Shown: positions 37,406 through 49,289 of the stretch, piece after piece | Layout of the letters: each line of letters begins with the position of its first letter | How positions within the stretch are numbered: the stretch's first letter is position 1 | Assembly: GCA_903813345.2 (NCBI GenBank) | Contig: CAIIXF020000001.1 | Location: 54,980,270-55,044,269 of the forward strand | Direction of reading: 5' to 3' | Length of the DNA: 64,000 bases | DNA from: Owenia fusiformis | Taxonomy: Eukaryota; Annelida; Polychaeta; Sabellida; Oweniidae | The notes under the pieces: model-generated | What the model saw: only the letters and a program-made list of their open reading frames with translations | The model's database searches: none | What the model was told of the DNA's origin: nothing | Translations under genes and position numbers: made by a program

Positions 37406-39171
37406 TATATCGGCCAATCATCTCCGTCGCAATACAGAAGATATTGGTACGGAGGGGACATTCTCGGTAGCAATCCAGAGGATCACACGATAAAAACGTT
37501 ATAGAATGATTTGAAGTGCAACACAGGATATAATGTGCTCTCGATATTCTGTATTGGCACTCGACTTCGTCTCCTCCCAATACGGAATTCTCGAGCAGAA
37601 TATATTGCACTTCAAATCATTTAATAACTTATAATAATTCACGTCATAGTGACATAATCTCTAAATATGCATTGATTTTGTCAATTATGAAAAGGCAAAG
37701 TGTAATTTATACATTAAAAATCGGCTCTTGGAAAACGTGAAAACTCATTTGCTTTTGGAAATATACCTGTATTGATTTTTGAGGTCCTCGAGAATTTGTT
37801 TGTAAATACACCGTTGTTTTCGTTTATTCATTGACATTGATGTTTACATGTTGTGTATTCATGTACACAAGGGATGATACAATAGTATGATTGCTGCAGC
37901 ATGTTTCATTTCTCAACAAATTCTCACAAAAATGCACGAGAATATTTGTTATCTTTTTTGTACATTATGACCGTATGTTTCTAAACTAACTGAATAATGT
38001 CGACGTCGGCGGAGCATTGATCATTTATGAAAAGTTGAATATAACCAAATCTCTTGAAAATTGACCCCTTGAAACCTTTCAGAAACCATGTGAAACTCGG
38101 TTAGCTCGGTTCGGTTAGCTATCGTTATATCGAGCGAGGGACTATCAATCGGTGAAAATGTGTAAATATTGTCTAATATTTAACTGTTTCGGCATCTAAT
38201 AAACATTTTACAAAATTCGATATTTCCTAAATACACCTCTATTTTATGAGACACATGTGTATTAATAAATGTTTTTAGATTGAGCATTGTGTTACAAAGT
38301 GGTATTGGCATAACATTTGTTTCCAACACAACTCATCTAAATGAGACACCTGGTACCCATTGGAATAATGACATCAGAAGTATGGATATCAAAGGTACTT
38401 ACCCCTATTGGGAACTAAAAAGGAACGTCGGTTAGGGTTTAAATTAATGGGGGAATTAGGGACACATTCGCATATAAGACAAATTAAAAAAAAATGTATA
38501 TTTTTCGAATGATCCAATTATTTACAAAACACAAGGAAAAACTAATAATATATTATTTTGCAACGCTTCGATATTGAACACATAGATATAACTGAACTTT
38601 CAAAATGTAAAAAGGCGTCTCTGTAGGACGGTGTTCATATATCGTATGAAAACATCTATATTAAAGATATAGATGTCACTTAAAGCTGAGGTTTCAACTC
38701 CCCAGGCAATATGGTGTTCAATTAGAAGGGTTTAGATAATCTGCATTGTTTAGATCCTTCACGGGACAGGGATTTTAACAAAAGAAAATGGTCTGATTTC
38801 TCAAATTAAGTTTTGGTCCTCCATTTATGAGTCATGTGATCTGTATTGAGAATGAGGGTTTGTAAACAAATGGAGGTATTGTACATACTTTTTTGATGAT
38901 GTCATCAAGAGGTCAGTTCACAATTCTATCTGGATTGTAAAATTGAGAATTTGATATATAGACTTCCAAGTGAGAAATCTCCAGTATTCTCCAGTAATAT
39001 GAGTTGCCATTATCCTAGTATCAAGGTAAAATAGTGATTTTGATGAGATGATATTTCGTAGATTTTAACAAAACTGCCTTACATTTGTCCTATATTTTCA
39101 ATATGCTTAGAAGAGCCATCTTTGAATGAGTATACCATTTTTAATTCGACTACAGAGGAATTTGAAATGTA
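37406..39171. other. Spacer without recognised features
   Basis: No gene. Frames at 37320-37610 on the minus strand reflect the end of the duplication and repeat words such as CACTTCAAATCATT. Confidence 0.4.
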
Positions 39172-39176
39172 CAATA

Positions 39177-39379
39177 CATTGGCGGATCCAGGGGGCATGG
39201 TGGGCTCATAAAAAATGTTAGGGCCCCCAAATAAATTTGTAGGTCTTCAAAAGATGGGCCTCTTTGGCCATAATTTGGCCTTTTGGACCTTTTTTAGCCA
39301 AGTAATCAAAACTTGGGCCTCAATTTTTTAAATTTTTTTCCGCGCAAGTCCCCCTTGTTAGCTTCTAGATCTGCCAGTG
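39177..39379. mobile_element. 203-bp MITE with CA(T/C)TGGCGGATCCAG ends and 5-bp duplication
   Basis: Left end CATTGGCGGATCCAG; right end CTAGATCTGCCAGTG (inverted, 12 of 15 matching). CAATA flanks both sides (39172-39176 and 39380-39384). Contains GGGCCC/GGGCCTC words. Encodes nothing. Confidence 0.72.
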
Positions 39380-39384
39380 CAATA

Positions 39385-42300
39385 TATCATCGCCATCTTT
39401 ATAACACTTGGAACATAAATTTCTCATACGAGCAGGTTGACTGCGACAAGTATTTTTGAATAAGTTTTGAGCATTTTTCTCTATTTCGCCTGATCATGAA
39501 TGTTCTTGATATAGTTTGTAGTTTAAAATACTTACATAAAGTAGTTTGATTTTCATGTACATATCAAAATTAGAGATTTTACCTTATAAGAAACTACGAT
39601 TTACTTCGAAAAACTAGAATGAACTGTCGAACTGGGACGTCATTCTAGAGAACGATGCAATGTTGCATTAAATCGACTTATATGCTGAAGAATTAAATCG
39701 GCCTTGCACTCCATTATCCCATGGTTACTATAGCAGCCGTATGCAGGAATATGATGTTTTGTATATAGAAGAAAATTAAACGTGTTATGTAAGGGTATAT
39801 AACAAGAGTACTATAGTATATACAATAACACCAGCGAGAAGCAAACGTCTGATAATTAACTTCCCAGAGACTCGTTCAGCTAAAATGCATTTCATAGAAA
39901 CCATAAGGTATGAGGAGAGAATCTTCGTTTATTAATGAATACGCCATTTATTATTTACGAAGTATCCGTGTTGAATCATACGCTGCAATTCGGCTAACCT
40001 CATAAAGAAGCCGTATGACTTCACCATTACCATCAATATTTTGTAAACTTGATGTTATACTGTAACAATATCATATCACGCCTAATGAAATGGTTAAAAG
40101 TCGACTTAAGATATATTACGATTACTAGCTGGCCATTTCCCTCCGGACTCCTTTCAAATGATTAACTTCGTTAAAAATGGTGAATTCATTTTTCTTGGCG
40201 ATCCAGACTCGATTATACTCTCCCTGTAGAATATGCACGTTGTGTTTCAGGTGATGCTTCTGCAAAGTAGAAATTCTAGAATTCGAAGGAGTTTTAGGTG
40301 AGTGTATCAAGCAGCATTGGGTAGTATAGCATTTCGTAATAAGTGAGAAAGTGTCTCACTGGTCGACACCGGCTGATGGTGTCAAACGCGTATGAATTGC
40401 TTTAACTCTTTCATAACGATAGGCTCCATACCTAGGCCTATTATGTAATACATTTCTGGACGATAGGCTCCTTTTGGCATCATTATTTTTATGTATATGC
40501 ATCAATGAGACAATTTCTCTCGTTCTATTCAATATTTTTACACAAGATTCTGGCAAGTTGTTTATATGTGGAAATCCTTATCAACAATTGTATTTCAGTG
40601 TCATAATTTAGGTATTGAAAATTTACAGATTCTCCCTTAAAACGCTCTTAGTCATACGGCAACAGGCCAACATTTTCCTCTTCAGTTCAAGGCACGAAAG
40701 GGTTAATTTTCATCATAATGGTGTAACACCAGTGGCACAAAATAAACTGTTTCAAACGAGTGAATGGTCCAATTTGTTTATATTGAAAGCCAAATGATAT
40801 ATAGTACTATAATATCCTACAAAAGTTTTGTCGCATTCTTTAATGGCTCTGAAAATATCAAAGATGATAATGAGCCTTTGCAAACTCTACTTCAAAAAAT
40901 TCAATAATTTATTTGGATATTTGGGCAATATTAGTAAAAACATGATGAGTTTTCTGGATATTTGAATAATACTATACGACTTGCAATTCATGGTTCGAAT
41001 GTCGGTTTGTAGATAATATTAACTAATGTTCAAAGGAGGAATTCTGAATTGTTAAAAGTAGCATTACAATTTTGTCTTCAGTATGTATATTTCAAGATGT
41101 ATCACAAAAACCAATTTTTTACTACGAAAATTGATAATTGCTTGACTTGGTCTTAGTTTAATCTAAATTGGGTTCATGATTTTGCCTAGCAACCACATAG
41201 CAACGACATATAAGTCGAATTAGTAAAACTTAAAATTTAGAGAGGGAAAAATTAAAAAATTAAATCTAAAATTTTCAAAAAGTACAAAAACAACAAAAAA
41301 CAGAGGGGGAGGTCAATTTGCGCCCCCCCCACATATATTAGGGTTATTACATTTAAAGTAAGTAGATTGCTTTGCTGGTGATATCGTTTGGACGATCCAT
41401 TCGTTTACAAATCCCTTTGACTGAATGTCTCCAGCTTTTTTCTGAACTGCTCTCAAATCATAATTAGATTTGCCTACTTTTTGTCTATATTTTCCCCATG
41501 AATTAAACCTTCATATATTCAACGTCGCCGCTATGCTTTTATTAACTTCTCATGATTTTGACCATTATCCTTTGATCATTTTTACAAATAATTGATAACT
41601 TTACTGTCAGCAATTTTGTAGAAATTGCTGACATCACATTATGACATCAAGCATAACTGAAGTTGTGAATAATTAATTGAAGTTGACATCTGATGTGTTA
41701 CACATGTTTGATCATACACAATTACATCTGCACATGGTCTGTATAAAATCAACAATGTCTTTTGAACTGCTCAAGGGTACAAGGGTGTGTTGCCATAGCA
41801 ACCATAACTTTTATGTAGCGGTCATCGACCATCAACATTTAGCTTCGTAAAAGAACCATGCATGCACATAAAATGATTGCTTTAATAAGATGTATTGAAA
41901 AGACTTTGAAATACAATGTTTTGAGATACTGTACCAATGTTAATAGGCACACATATTACGTGTATGATGACGAAAAATCATTTTATTTTAAAATGACATA
42001 TATTACTTTTAATAAGAATTTATGAATTATAGAAATATGATATTATCTTATCAACTACCAAGCAATTCTACCAATACCATTTTCAGTGGTGCATAAAAAT
42101 CGAATATCGATGGAATGTGGATTTATCAGATTCAAGGCTCTTAGTCGATAGATAAATATTATTCAGAGTAATACCAGAGCCCATTACTGTGGCTGATTTA
42201 TGTCCCATTGGGCAAATATTCGAATAATACATGAATTCGACAAATCTGGATACGACTTTTATTATACGATTCGTTTTCATTACATCATGTTGGTATCGAT

Positions 42301-42853
42301 GGTGAATCCGTGACGGAGAACAACCTGTACTTAATTTACAGACTCTTTGGAAATCTCTCGGACATGGCATCTATTATACCCGCTAAATTAACGGATGAGG
42401 TTGAGAAACGCACTCATCATTAAATGCGATTATCTCCTCTTCGTGTGACACTCATCCGTAATGAAGGAAGACTGAATATAAAGGTAAATAATGTTTTATC
42501 GCAATCATCATTCTCTTTTGGCTGTATTACAAAAACACAAAGTAGGAAAGAATTTCTTATAACTAGTCTTGCTTAAGATTGTGAACCTGGCTCTGTAGCG
42601 TACATAGTCCATAGTCTTGGAATAAGACTAACACTGTGAGAAAGAAGACCATACTGGGAAAATATAGTTCTGCATAATTCAATATATAAATTATACGTTT
42701 CAATACAGTTAAATAAGAGGTTTGAAATGTGTGATTTAGACAGAATGAGACGATTTGTTAAGTTTTTTGTAATCCTTCATTGCCTATTATATATATATCA
42801 AAGTCTTCATGTAAGATATCTATAGGTAATTAAGCGCTAGAGTAGATGAGATA
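39385..42853. other. Spacer without supported gene
   Basis: Only short frames. A run of eight or more C lies near 41327, preceded by AAA-rich low-complexity sequence at 41220-41310. Nothing recognised. Confidence 0.4.
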
Positions 42854-42855
42854 TA

Positions 42856-43409
42856 CAGGGTGTCAAATAAGTCCCGTCCCCCTGCTACATCTAAAACCTT
42901 AATATATGGTACCTAGTGTGATATACCTTTGGAAAGATCATCCAAAGTTATGTTAACTCACCAACTGTCAAGTATTTTGGATGAAATTCACCTATATTTT
43001 CATGATGCCCTTCATAGTTACTGTACCCTCCTTAAGCAGCTTTCATTGCGTCAAAATGAGAAGGATATGACCTCAGAAATACGTCAAAAAGTTATTCTTT
43101 TTCGCATTCCACTTGAAACAAAAATGTTTTCACCATTTTTTCATGCACCTCTATTTTCTGCACATGTAACCATATGCAGAAATTGGTTTAATTCATTGCT
43201 ATATACATATGTAGTCATCTTTAGGTCCTTTGACTTTTCTTATACCCGATTCTTAAAATCCTGCCAAATACGCCAAATTGCCATGTTTCTAGGCCTATGG
43301 TCACTTCAATTGATACAATGTAAGACCTTTCCAATGATATATCACACCTGATACCATATATCTTGGTCTTGGCTGTAGAGAGGAGGGGCAGAACTTATTT
43401 GACACCCTG
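42856..43409. mobile_element. CAGGGTGTCAAATAAGT MITE, 554 bp, TA target site
   Basis: Left end CAGGGTGTCAAATAAGT and right end ACTTATTTGACACCCTG are inverted. TA on both sides (42854-42855, 43410-43411). The arms extend imperfectly through GATATACCTTTGGAAAG (left) and CTTTCCAATGATATATC (right). A 140-codon plus frame at 42929-43351 crosses both arms and has no domain, so it is not called a gene. Confidence 0.87.
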
Positions 43410-43420
43410 TATATGCCAAA

Positions 43421-43655
43421 GTGCCAACGGGAAAGTACCAAAAATGGTTAGAAGACAGCAAGAAAAGAAAACATCTAAAAGAAAACCCCAACTATCTCAA
43501 ATCATAATATGACGTGGAAAGAAATAGTGTCTTATACCCTCTCCAACACAATTCAAGTACCAATATCATAATCCAAGACCAGAACACCAAGGAACAATTC
43601 ATTCATACTGCAATTATTACAATACATGTTGACGAATGGATTTAAAACTGATAAC
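43421..43655. repeat. Dispersed repeat, copy 2
   Basis: Partner of 33763-34025 in the same orientation. It begins right after the MITE that ends at 43409, so the MITE may have landed at its edge. About 60 bp further on lies the second 70-bp miniature element. Confidence 0.62.
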
Positions 43656-43714
43656 AAATTCCCATGAAACCAAAAACAGTTTTAGACAGGCGTATCTAAG
43701 GGTCGACATCTATC

Positions 43715-43783
43715 TACCCTTTGCATTCGTTTGACTTCACTTCTTAAAAGAGAGTAGTTTAACTAGACTCTGCACGCAGGGTA
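43715..43783. mobile_element. 69-bp miniature element, copy 2, with 9-bp target duplication
   Basis: TACCCT at the left and AGGGTA at the right. Flanks ACATCTATC (43706-43714) and ACATCCATC (43784-43792) match at 8 of 9 bases. Identical to the copy at 19437-19507 over the outer 40 and 22 bp; the inner 7 bp differ. Confidence 0.8.
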
Positions 43784-43930
43784 ACATCCATCCGCAAAGC
43801 CGATGCAATAATTCAAGAACACAATATTTCACAATGGTCATCACTAAAAAACTGTCTGGTTTTGATCACTATTTCAAAGCCATCAATGGCATAGACATAC
43901 AAATGGACGTATGATGTATGATAGCCAGCC

Positions 43931-44082
43931 ATGCTATTGGGTCTACTCTTAAACAGTCATACTACTTGGCTTACTCTCTAGAAGAACAACCATACTACTG
44001 GTCGCGATCGCTTACTCTCTACACAGCCATACTACTGATTGCTTACTATACAGTATACCCATACTACTGGGCTCCCTCTAAC
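43931..44082. repeat. Degenerate minisatellite, about 4 units of 35-40 bp
   Basis: Units share CATACTACTGG followed by a GCTTACTCTCTA-type word; spacing and sequence drift between units. A frame of 60 codons over it is a by-product. Confidence 0.7.
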
Positions 44083-44251
44083 GAATGTACCGGTCAATAA
44101 AAGTTAGATCGTGATTTGATTTCCACTAGCAACAAAATGGCAATATAGTTTTAGTCAAATGTGTAAATACAATACAATACTAAAACGCCTTTTGGGACAG
44201 AAATGGAGAAAAATAATTGAATATTACAATACCTAAACATGATTAACCCTA

Positions 44252-45027
44252 CTATCACACCAAACGAGTTCTCACTACGTTCTCGAAAACGGGTTCCAAC
44301 TGTGTACGAACGGACTGGACGTGTCTTAGAACCGTTTGGGGTCTATTTAAAAACTTCATCGAACGCACTCGAACGGGTAGGTCCTGTAGAACTTAGAACA
44401 TACTCAAAATGTTCTCGTGGTGGACCGTACATTCTACAATTAGACAACGTACTAACGAGTGACAACGTACTAACGATGAGCTGGACGTACTACGAACGGA
44501 ACCGTCGTACTTCAATCCTACTAGGGACGTTTTTACAACGAGTTGAACTGTCTGAGGACATATTGAGAACGAGGTAGAACTAATTGCAAACGGTAAGAGC
44601 GTATTAAAGACTGCTTATGAACGAGTTAGCAAAAATATAGCTATCACACCAAACAAGTTTCCAATGTTTTAAACTGTGTGCGAATGGAATGAACGTAGCT
44701 ACAACGTTCTACGGTCTGTTTACGAACATCATGGACTTTCCCGGACGGGGAATGTGATTTAGAATTTTGAATCGATTCAAAATTCGATGGCGACCATCCC
44801 GTTCTGTAACCAGGTCATGATGACCTTCTAGACTAATGGACGGTTTATACGACGTTGCACACCGACGTGGTGCGACCTGAACGAACTGCGAATGAGATGG
44901 ACGTATTGAAGACTGTTTAATAGCTAATTATTTTAGACATATTTCCCGACCACAGCCAGATTGAGCCCGTTTTACGGCGTTTTCGTAGGACTGGCAAGAA
45001 CGGGTAAGAACTAGTTTGGTGTGATAG
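44252..45027. mobile_element. CTATCACACCAAAC-ended DNA element, 776 bp
   Basis: Left CTATCACACCAAACGAGTTC and right GAACTAGTTTGGTGTGATAG are inverted with one mismatch. A further direct copy of the left end lies inside at 44641. The interior is dense in GAACG and ACGTAC words; the 112-codon plus frame at 44239-44577 is a product of this composition. A 10-G run lies at the right border. Target duplication not resolved. Confidence 0.72.
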
Positions 45028-45037
45028 GGGGGGGGGG

Positions 45038-47636
45038 TAAACTACAGTCTGTAGACGGATGACATTAAGTTTTCAGAAATTTCCAGAACCACAGCTAAGC
45101 ATATTATTTATGAATCACGCTGCTCCACCTCACTGAGTCATTGAAAATATATATTGACTCTGTGTCACTATCACTAAACCGATTTATATGAAACTCACAC
45201 TGTTTCAAGCAAACTAAGTATCCTGTCTCATGTTTAAGTTTGAGCATCCAACTCGTTTTATCATAAAATCTAGAGCCAACGGTGAGAAACCTTTTAATCG
45301 ACCCTTGTAAAGTTTAAACCTAACCGACGTCATATGCAAATGTCATTTTATCTAGACACAGTGGACACAGTGGACAATGTAAAAAAGGTCCAATTTAGAT
45401 TGTTATGGCAGAGAAACGGTATGCTTATTTGACGTTTTTGTTTAACACATCCTGACTCATCTGAAATATTTTATAGAAAGGAAATGAGGACTTAGTACTC
45501 AGGACTCATGTTGTTCTACTTTTTATTAAATTTTATTTTCCGATCGCTTAGGTCCAACCGTACACAACACACACGTGCGCAGATCATACCTTTCACTATC
45601 GTAAACTATTAAAATTGCATAGAGATGGTTGATAAATGTCGACAGGAATGCGATTATAAAACGAAAACCTCTCTCTGCCAGATTTTCCTCTTGTTGGTCT
45701 CTGTCGTGAATAATATCAAACTTAACGTTATCTACATGTATTAAGGGAAAATTCTTGCTCGGGATCTGTGGAATAAAATAGAAGTGATTTTTGACGTGAC
45801 GGCGATGAGAAAACATCTTGACATTTTTGATGAATGGGGAATGGTTTAACAGCAATGCATTCTACTTCAATGTGTTCCTCTCCCTCATTCATCTACCTTG
45901 ATTGACTGAATTGTCTAACTAATGAGTTCTAAATTCTATGTGTTATCTCTAGTTGATTCACATTTGAATATTATCCAAACTTATTTGTATTCTTCATCTG
46001 TCTCTTGGCACAGTATCTAGTTGATTAATGCACGCTGGGGTCTATTCTGTTCTATCTAACAAGCAAACATCTTTAGGAATGCCAATTTACGTCAGCCTGA
46101 AATAAACCTCTTTGTTATACGGAAACAAAGCGACACAGACGAGTTGCTAAAGGTTGACTCGAAAGACAAACTAAGAATAAAAACTTTCGGACAATTGTCA
46201 CAATTTCGTAAATACTATTGATAATTACTCTTCATTTCAGGTGATGTCTATTTTCTAAAATGCCCTTTTGCCAAAAGTACTTAGTTTTTTTCAGATTAAT
46301 GCTTTGGTTTTAAAGTTATCTGGCAAAATGGGAATCTTTTTCAACTCTTAATTTTATACTTAATTTGGACATTGTTTGCTGCATCTTGGAACTGGCTAAC
46401 CAAGAAGTACCCGACAGTAGTTTTCAGGAATAACGACTATCCGAAAATACTTCCAATGCAGCATCTATTTATTTTTTAGGGACATTTACGACGCTATTTG
46501 TAGCAATTAACACTTTAAAAGTTCACAATAGGGACACTCAATAGAAACGGCTTTATATCTCGTTCAACATCCGCCAAATACAAAAATAAAATTATGCTCC
46601 CCAGCTATCCTCTATTTCATTTTCTCTGGCATATTTTAGTTTGGCGAAATTCGCTACGTAACAGTTAGTATGCTACATGTTATAGTTTGATCGATCGTGT
46701 ACCGCATGTCAATAATTAATTACTACCACAATTCTCAGTTCATATATGAGAAACATCTAGCCGGTAATAAGCGCATCAATATGAGGATGTCTTTCATTTG
46801 GGTAAACATTTTAGGAAAAAGGATCCAACTTAGTCAACAGGGTCCTGTTATTGTATTACTTTAATAACAAAATCGACTATGATGACCGACCTTTCCCACA
46901 TTTGTCTTGATATGCTTCCCGATTTAGACACGTAATAAGACAATACTTCATTCAGAAAGTGATAAATGAAGATAACGAGCGAAGAACAACCTTCTAATAA
47001 CATTGGCAAACGTTAACTGACATTTAAGATAACAATTGCAAATTCTAAGTTAGAAAACACATAGAAGGGAATTGTTTACCGTATAAATTACATCGAACAT
47101 TATTTATTACGTAGTTGATGCGTAAATCTACAGAGTGGTCATAAAATATAATATGGCTTTCTTGATTTCGGTGATCACTGTTGAAATGGCAGGTCACTCA
47201 CTGGGAATTCAATCTCGTGTATTTGTAGTTAATTACGGAACATGCTGTTAGCTCATACCTGATGTTGTTGAAACGTGATTGTCTATACCTTTCTCAGAAT
47301 CAGAATTCAATTGGTTTCATAAAATGTACTACGAAGACTAATTTTGTCTGATCACGTGACAATGACACTGATCAGTTTCCCCATTGGATGAAAACCATTT
47401 GGAAAAGTAGGACATATAAACATATAAACAGATACCACATATATTTAGAGTCGTTTAGAAGAATGTATACAAAGTGGAAAATAACTTTAATCAATTTTTT
47501 CTTTAAAAGCATGTTCGTTAATCGATCGAATGGTGCATGCTTTTTAACATATCATATCTATAAGCTTGTATTCGCGAAAGCAAATAACGGCTACCGGCTA
47601 CCGGGTTGATTGGAATTTGATGGCAATAAACGTATT
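45038..47636. other. Spacer without supported gene
   Basis: The 109-codon minus frame at 45526-45855 has no recognisable motif. No repeat ends identified. Confidence 0.4.
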
Positions 47637-47638
47637 TA

Positions 47639-48243
47639 CAGGGTGGCTAAAAAACAATACCCAAGTTTAAGGACGTATATCAATATTAAACCATGCCATG
47701 TATGATATACCATTTTAAAGATAAATCATTGCCAAACAACATCTGATAGAAAAACGTTATTTTCACGTGGAGCTAGAGGCTATAAACTGACACCAGGGGT
47801 GTCATGAGCAACCAAAAAAACAACTTGTGGAAAATGGAGGGAAATTCTAACTTTGGCACCTTCAAAAGAGGTTGTGCAAAATTCACCAATAATACTTCCT
47901 TAAGTACTTCGTAACAATTAGCAATTATTTATATTTCAATTATCAAGTATGTATTACTCCTAAATAAATGTATGATGATTCAGTCAAGCATATTGACTGT
48001 AGCTGTAACTACAATTATGGAGGGAAATTTGGTAATTTTTTTTAATTTTTCGTCGCTAGTGCCACCCCTGGTATAAATTTTAGCCTCTAACTCCACAAAA
48101 AAACAAAGGTTTTCAATTGGATGGTGCCATATTGTTAGGAAATGATTTATCTTTAAAATGGTATATGATACATGGCATGGTTTAACATATACCTTATGAA
48201 TCATTCATCTTTAAACTTGTGTGATGGTTTTTAACCCACCCTG
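47639..48243. mobile_element. CAGGGTGGCTAAAAA MITE, 605 bp, TA target site
   Basis: Left CAGGGTGGCTAAAAAACAAT and right GGTTTTTAACCCACCCTG are inverted, with TA on both sides (47637-47638, 48244-48245). Arms continue through ACCATGCCATGTATGATATA and CATTTTAAAGATAAATCATT-type words for about 120 bp. No coding content. Confidence 0.87.
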
Positions 48244-49171
48244 TAAATACAAATAGTACCTACCGTACATCCCGGTTGCTGCAAGTTTTTGCGTCAAGCA
48301 AAATCGCTGACCTGAATAACGGGTAAATCTACCTGTTGCAGCAAGTAACAATGACTTACTATCTGTTCGCTATTTCAACTGCGCGATCACTGATCACTGT
48401 TCGTCGATTAACGGGTCGTTCGTTATTTCAAGTTAAAATGACGAGTTGGTTTAAGAATTAATAGGTTAATCTTCACGAATACAAGCTAAATAAAATCTTC
48501 AATTGTAGCTTTACCTGTATACTGTGTATATTGTTTGGATAAAATATTGAAAATTGTAATGTACTCACATAGTAATAATGTGGTAATAAAGGATACAATA
48601 CAATACAATACAATATACGTTTGTCTTTCTACTTAGTTTCAAAGTCGATAAGATGGATAATTTTTCTATGGAAAAGTTCAATTCTCTCAAACGATATATT
48701 TTACTGTTGTTATGTACATAGTACTACAATGTATATCGTATATAATTTTCAAAATTCATAACTGATTAAGTTTACGCTTTATGAGTTATAATATAAGATT
48801 TAAGGATTTGTAAATTGGATTTGAAATCATATTGCCCTTATGAAAAGTGTTGTCAGGCTTCGAGGTATCTTACCTTATTTCTAAAAGTGGACCACCTTTT
48901 CGCCCACCCTGTATACTCGTGTAAGATCTCAATGTCTCGGGAGAACGCAATTAACATACAGTGACTAGAAGAAAAAAAGAGAAATAGACGTCCTTAGTAA
49001 TGCCAAGCAAATTCAGAGGCATAAGATAGTAATCCAATTATATATTTTTGCAGGTCAAAATGGGAAAAACTATAATTTAGTGGCCCCAATAATCCGTCAA
49101 ACGTCGAGAATTGCGAATTAGGAACAAAACATTTTCTACGCGAAGTTTCGAAGACTAGCTTAAGTTCCGCC
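48244..49171. other. Upstream region of the transporter gene
   Basis: Contains a TACAA pentamer run at 48594-48614 and a lone CCCACCCTGTATA element end at about 48902-48914 without a partner. No TATA or other promoter element could be assigned; the 5'UTR presumably lies near the 3' edge. Confidence 0.4.
48594..48614. repeat. (ATACA)n pentanucleotide run
   Basis: About four tandem pentamers after AATAATGTGGTAATAAAGG. Similar runs occur at 44167-44181 and, inverted, at 34071-34087. Confidence 0.85.
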
Positions 49172-49289
49172 ATGCTTTCAATAGGTCGTTTATGGCGTGC
49201 GATATCTCGCAAGAAGACGATAGATCCCCATCGACTGCAGGACACATCACTTGAAAGATGTCTCAGTGTCGTGGACCTTGTCTCTATCG
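49172..49289 (+). CDS. SLC7A4-like: transporter exon 1 (residues 1-40, N-terminus)
   Basis: Reads from the ATG at 49172 to a GTGAGT donor at 49290. It encodes a basic cytosolic N-terminus and then [16 protein letters not shown], the standard segment before TM1 in CATs (compare the LRRCLSTLDL pattern of SLC7A4). It ends in phase 1, one base into the Gly codon completed by exon 2. There is a stop in this frame at 49073-49075 and no other ATG between. Confidence 0.85.

Noticed and set aside
42929-43351. 140-codon plus-strand frame, the longest outside the transporter
   Set aside because: Runs from one inverted arm of a MITE into the other; no family motif.
44239-44577. 112-codon frame rich in R, T and E
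   Set aside because: Explained by GAACG-rich composition of a non-autonomous element; starts outside the element and has no motif.
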